Shown: one piece after another, positions 23,176 through 24,169 of the stretch
How positions within the stretch are numbered: position 1 is the stretch's first letter
Layout of the letters: every line of letters begins with the position of its first letter
Source of the DNA: Prevotellaceae bacterium UBA2738
GTDB lineage: Bacteria; Bacteroidota; Bacteroidia; Bacteroidales; Bacteroidaceae
Reading direction: 5' to 3'
NCBI GenBank assembly: GCA_002353585.1
Contig: DEJW01000013.1
Location: forward strand, 1-24,169
Length of the DNA: 24,169 nucleotides
Notes under the pieces: model-generated
Databases searched by the model: none
What the model was told of the DNA's origin: nothing
Seen by the model: only the letters and a program-made list of their open reading frames with translations
Position numbers and translations under genes: made by a program

Positions 23176-24017
23176 GTTGTTATTGTCTTCAGTTTCCAAG
23201 CACCACCCTTTCTCACAAACATCAGGTCGGTCTGCAATCCGTTAGATATTCCGCGCAACAAGAAATAACGTACATTAGAAGAAGATGTCTGCTGTGGTTT
23301 GCCATAAACTATGTTGTATATAGAACCCGACGGCAACCATGGAGCAAAGACTGGCCACTGTTCAGGCAATATCTCTCCAGTCATAGTAGAAAAATCATCC
23401 TCGGGGTCTGGTCCTGTAAATGTCACACTTTCCGACAAAGAATTCTGCTGGAACTTTGGATCTGTAACAAACCTCTGGTAGAATGTAAGGAATGAAGCAT
23501 CCTGATGCTGCTTGAGTAACACCGTATTTATATCATTAAGCATCCATAAACCACGATTTCTTACAAAGTGCCATTGCTTCACAACACCCTTAGACATTGA
23601 GATTTTCTCAACGGTAACATCATTTATCGTTGTGTCTTTCATTACGTTAAGTTGCTTCTTTGTATCAAATATCAGTGTGTAATAACCCTGACCCATGAAG
23701 AAATGTTCCACTCGCCAGTTCTTCTTTTCTATAATAGAAGATTTACCGAATTCAGTAACTTTGACGGGGAATGCAACACGCTTCAACTGAACCTTCTTAC
23801 TTCCTGCGAAATTGAAGAAGAAATCATCAAATAACTCGTCGGCTGCCACTGGCATAGGATTACTCTCTACTACATTAGATATGGAATCAACAGAATCTGT
23901 CACCAGTGTATCTGTATTCAGAGAATCCACACCATCAGTCTTTTTCTCAGTACATCCAGTAGAGAGAAACAATGCCAATAATGAAAGAAATAAAAAAGTA
24001 AAGAGTCCTTTTCTCAT
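23172..24017 (-). CDS. DUF4348-like lipoprotein
   Basis: About 281 residues from the ATG at 24017; a longer frame to 24080 is rejected because it runs through the promoter. The signal peptide ends LSTGC with Cys22 as the lipid anchor, followed by a Ser/Asp/Thr-rich linker (about 25-60). The folded part is aromatic-rich and begins FDDFFFNFAGS, which with the repeated beta-strand pattern resembles the DUF4348 family of Bacteroidales; function unknown. Recurrent pieces such as WRVEHFFMGQGYYTLIF suggest repeated small alpha+beta units. It is the first gene of an operon with murB and the MBL hydrolase, so an envelope role is plausible but not shown. Confidence 0.75.
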   Translation of the reverse strand: MRKGLFTFLFLSLLALFLSTGCTEKKTDGVDSLNTDTLVTDSVDSISNVVESNPMPVAADELFDDFFFNFAGSKKVQLKRVAFPVKVTEFGKSSIIEKKNWRVEHFFMGQGYYTLIFDTKKQLNVMKDTTINDVTVEKISMSKGVVKQWHFVRNRGLWMLNDINTVLLKQHQDASFLTFYQRFVTDPKFQQNSLSESVTFTGPDPEDDFSTMTGEILPEQWPVFAPWLPSGSIYNIVYGKPQQTSSSNVRYFLLRGISNGLQTDLMFVRKGGAWKLKTITT

Positions 24018-24037
24018 CGTCTTTCCTAAATTTAATG

Positions 24038-24045
24038 CAAAGATA
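24038..24045 (-). promoter_or_regulatory. -7 box of the lipoprotein-murB-MBL operon
   Basis: CAAAGATA on the plus strand reads TATCTTTG leftward, about 20 bp before the lipoprotein start at 24017. Upstream is A/T-rich without a clear TTTG. From 24081 to the right edge I see no gene. Confidence 0.62.
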
Positions 24046-24169
24046 ACACATTTTTTTGAAAGAAAAGAAAAAATGAACAAAAACTAACAAGTTCACATTA
24101 TTTTGGAGAGATAAGACTACATAACTCTCAAAACTATTACAAAAAAAGAGTCACATCATTTCTGATATG

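Noticed and set aside
24018..24080. 21-residue extension of the DUF4348-like lipoprotein
   Set aside because: It crosses the -7 box and would bury the signal peptide; MRKGLF at 24017 gives a proper lipobox.

Overview
The window looks like a chromosomal segment of a Bacteroidales bacterium, most likely Prevotella or a close relative. The evidence is the repeated promoter form TTTG, about 20 bp, then TAnnTTTG (at least ten -7 boxes seen, three with a good -33 box at exact spacing). Shine-Dalgarno sequences are rare, there are several SCC/SSC-type lipoproteins, and an S8 protease ends in a tail of the YNLLGQRV...KGIVIYKGKAYL type common in extracellular Prevotella proteins. There is no integrase, transposase, phage structural gene or CRISPR. 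This is mostly housekeeping and cell-envelope DNA.

Layout, left to right. A strong leftward promoter at 148-179 probably drives an rRNA operon beyond the left edge. hemW (267-1391, +) faces a compact structured RNA on the minus strand (about 1407-1579), possibly 6S RNA. A SulP anion transporter and prmC follow. Next come a three-domain acyl-activating/ACP/acyltransferase protein (4393-6894) and a PAQR/hemolysin III membrane protein. A leftward pair encodes a CDF metal exporter and a small lipoprotein (9131-7576). A 495-bp divergent intergenic region holds an orphan terminator-like hairpin and a 22-bp tandem array of dyad-symmetric units. A rightward pair encodes an S8 protease and a lipoprotein (9627-12717). 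Then come a start-less gene remnant, a lone PD-(D/E)XK nuclease (12891-13910), and a lipid-type trio of FAD oxidoreductase, LolA-like protein and thioesterase (14016-16564). The rest is leftward: a large PEP/pyruvate-binding protein with two receiver-like domains, gdhA, and the operon DUF4348-like lipoprotein, murB, MBL hydrolase.

How genes may work together. The oxidoreductase, LolA-like protein and thioesterase, with the ligase-ACP-acyltransferase protein 7 kb away, are the types of accessory enzyme seen in aryl-polyene/flexirubin-like lipid pathways, but no ketosynthase is present here. gdhA ends in a terminator lying just before the start codon of the PEP-binding protein, so the latter may depend on readthrough. 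murB is joined to both neighbours by 4-nt start/stop overlaps if its GTG start is right.

The least explained structure is a family of degenerate 7-bp-period tracts at gene junctions (1603-1630, 3386-3413, 6900-6934, 15416-15450, and 15474-15508 inside a signal-peptide coding region). They carry stop codons, abut TTG start codons, and in one case form a signal peptide. These tracts and the 22-bp array are the best candidates for something undescribed. I see no convincing new multi-gene defence or metabolic system.
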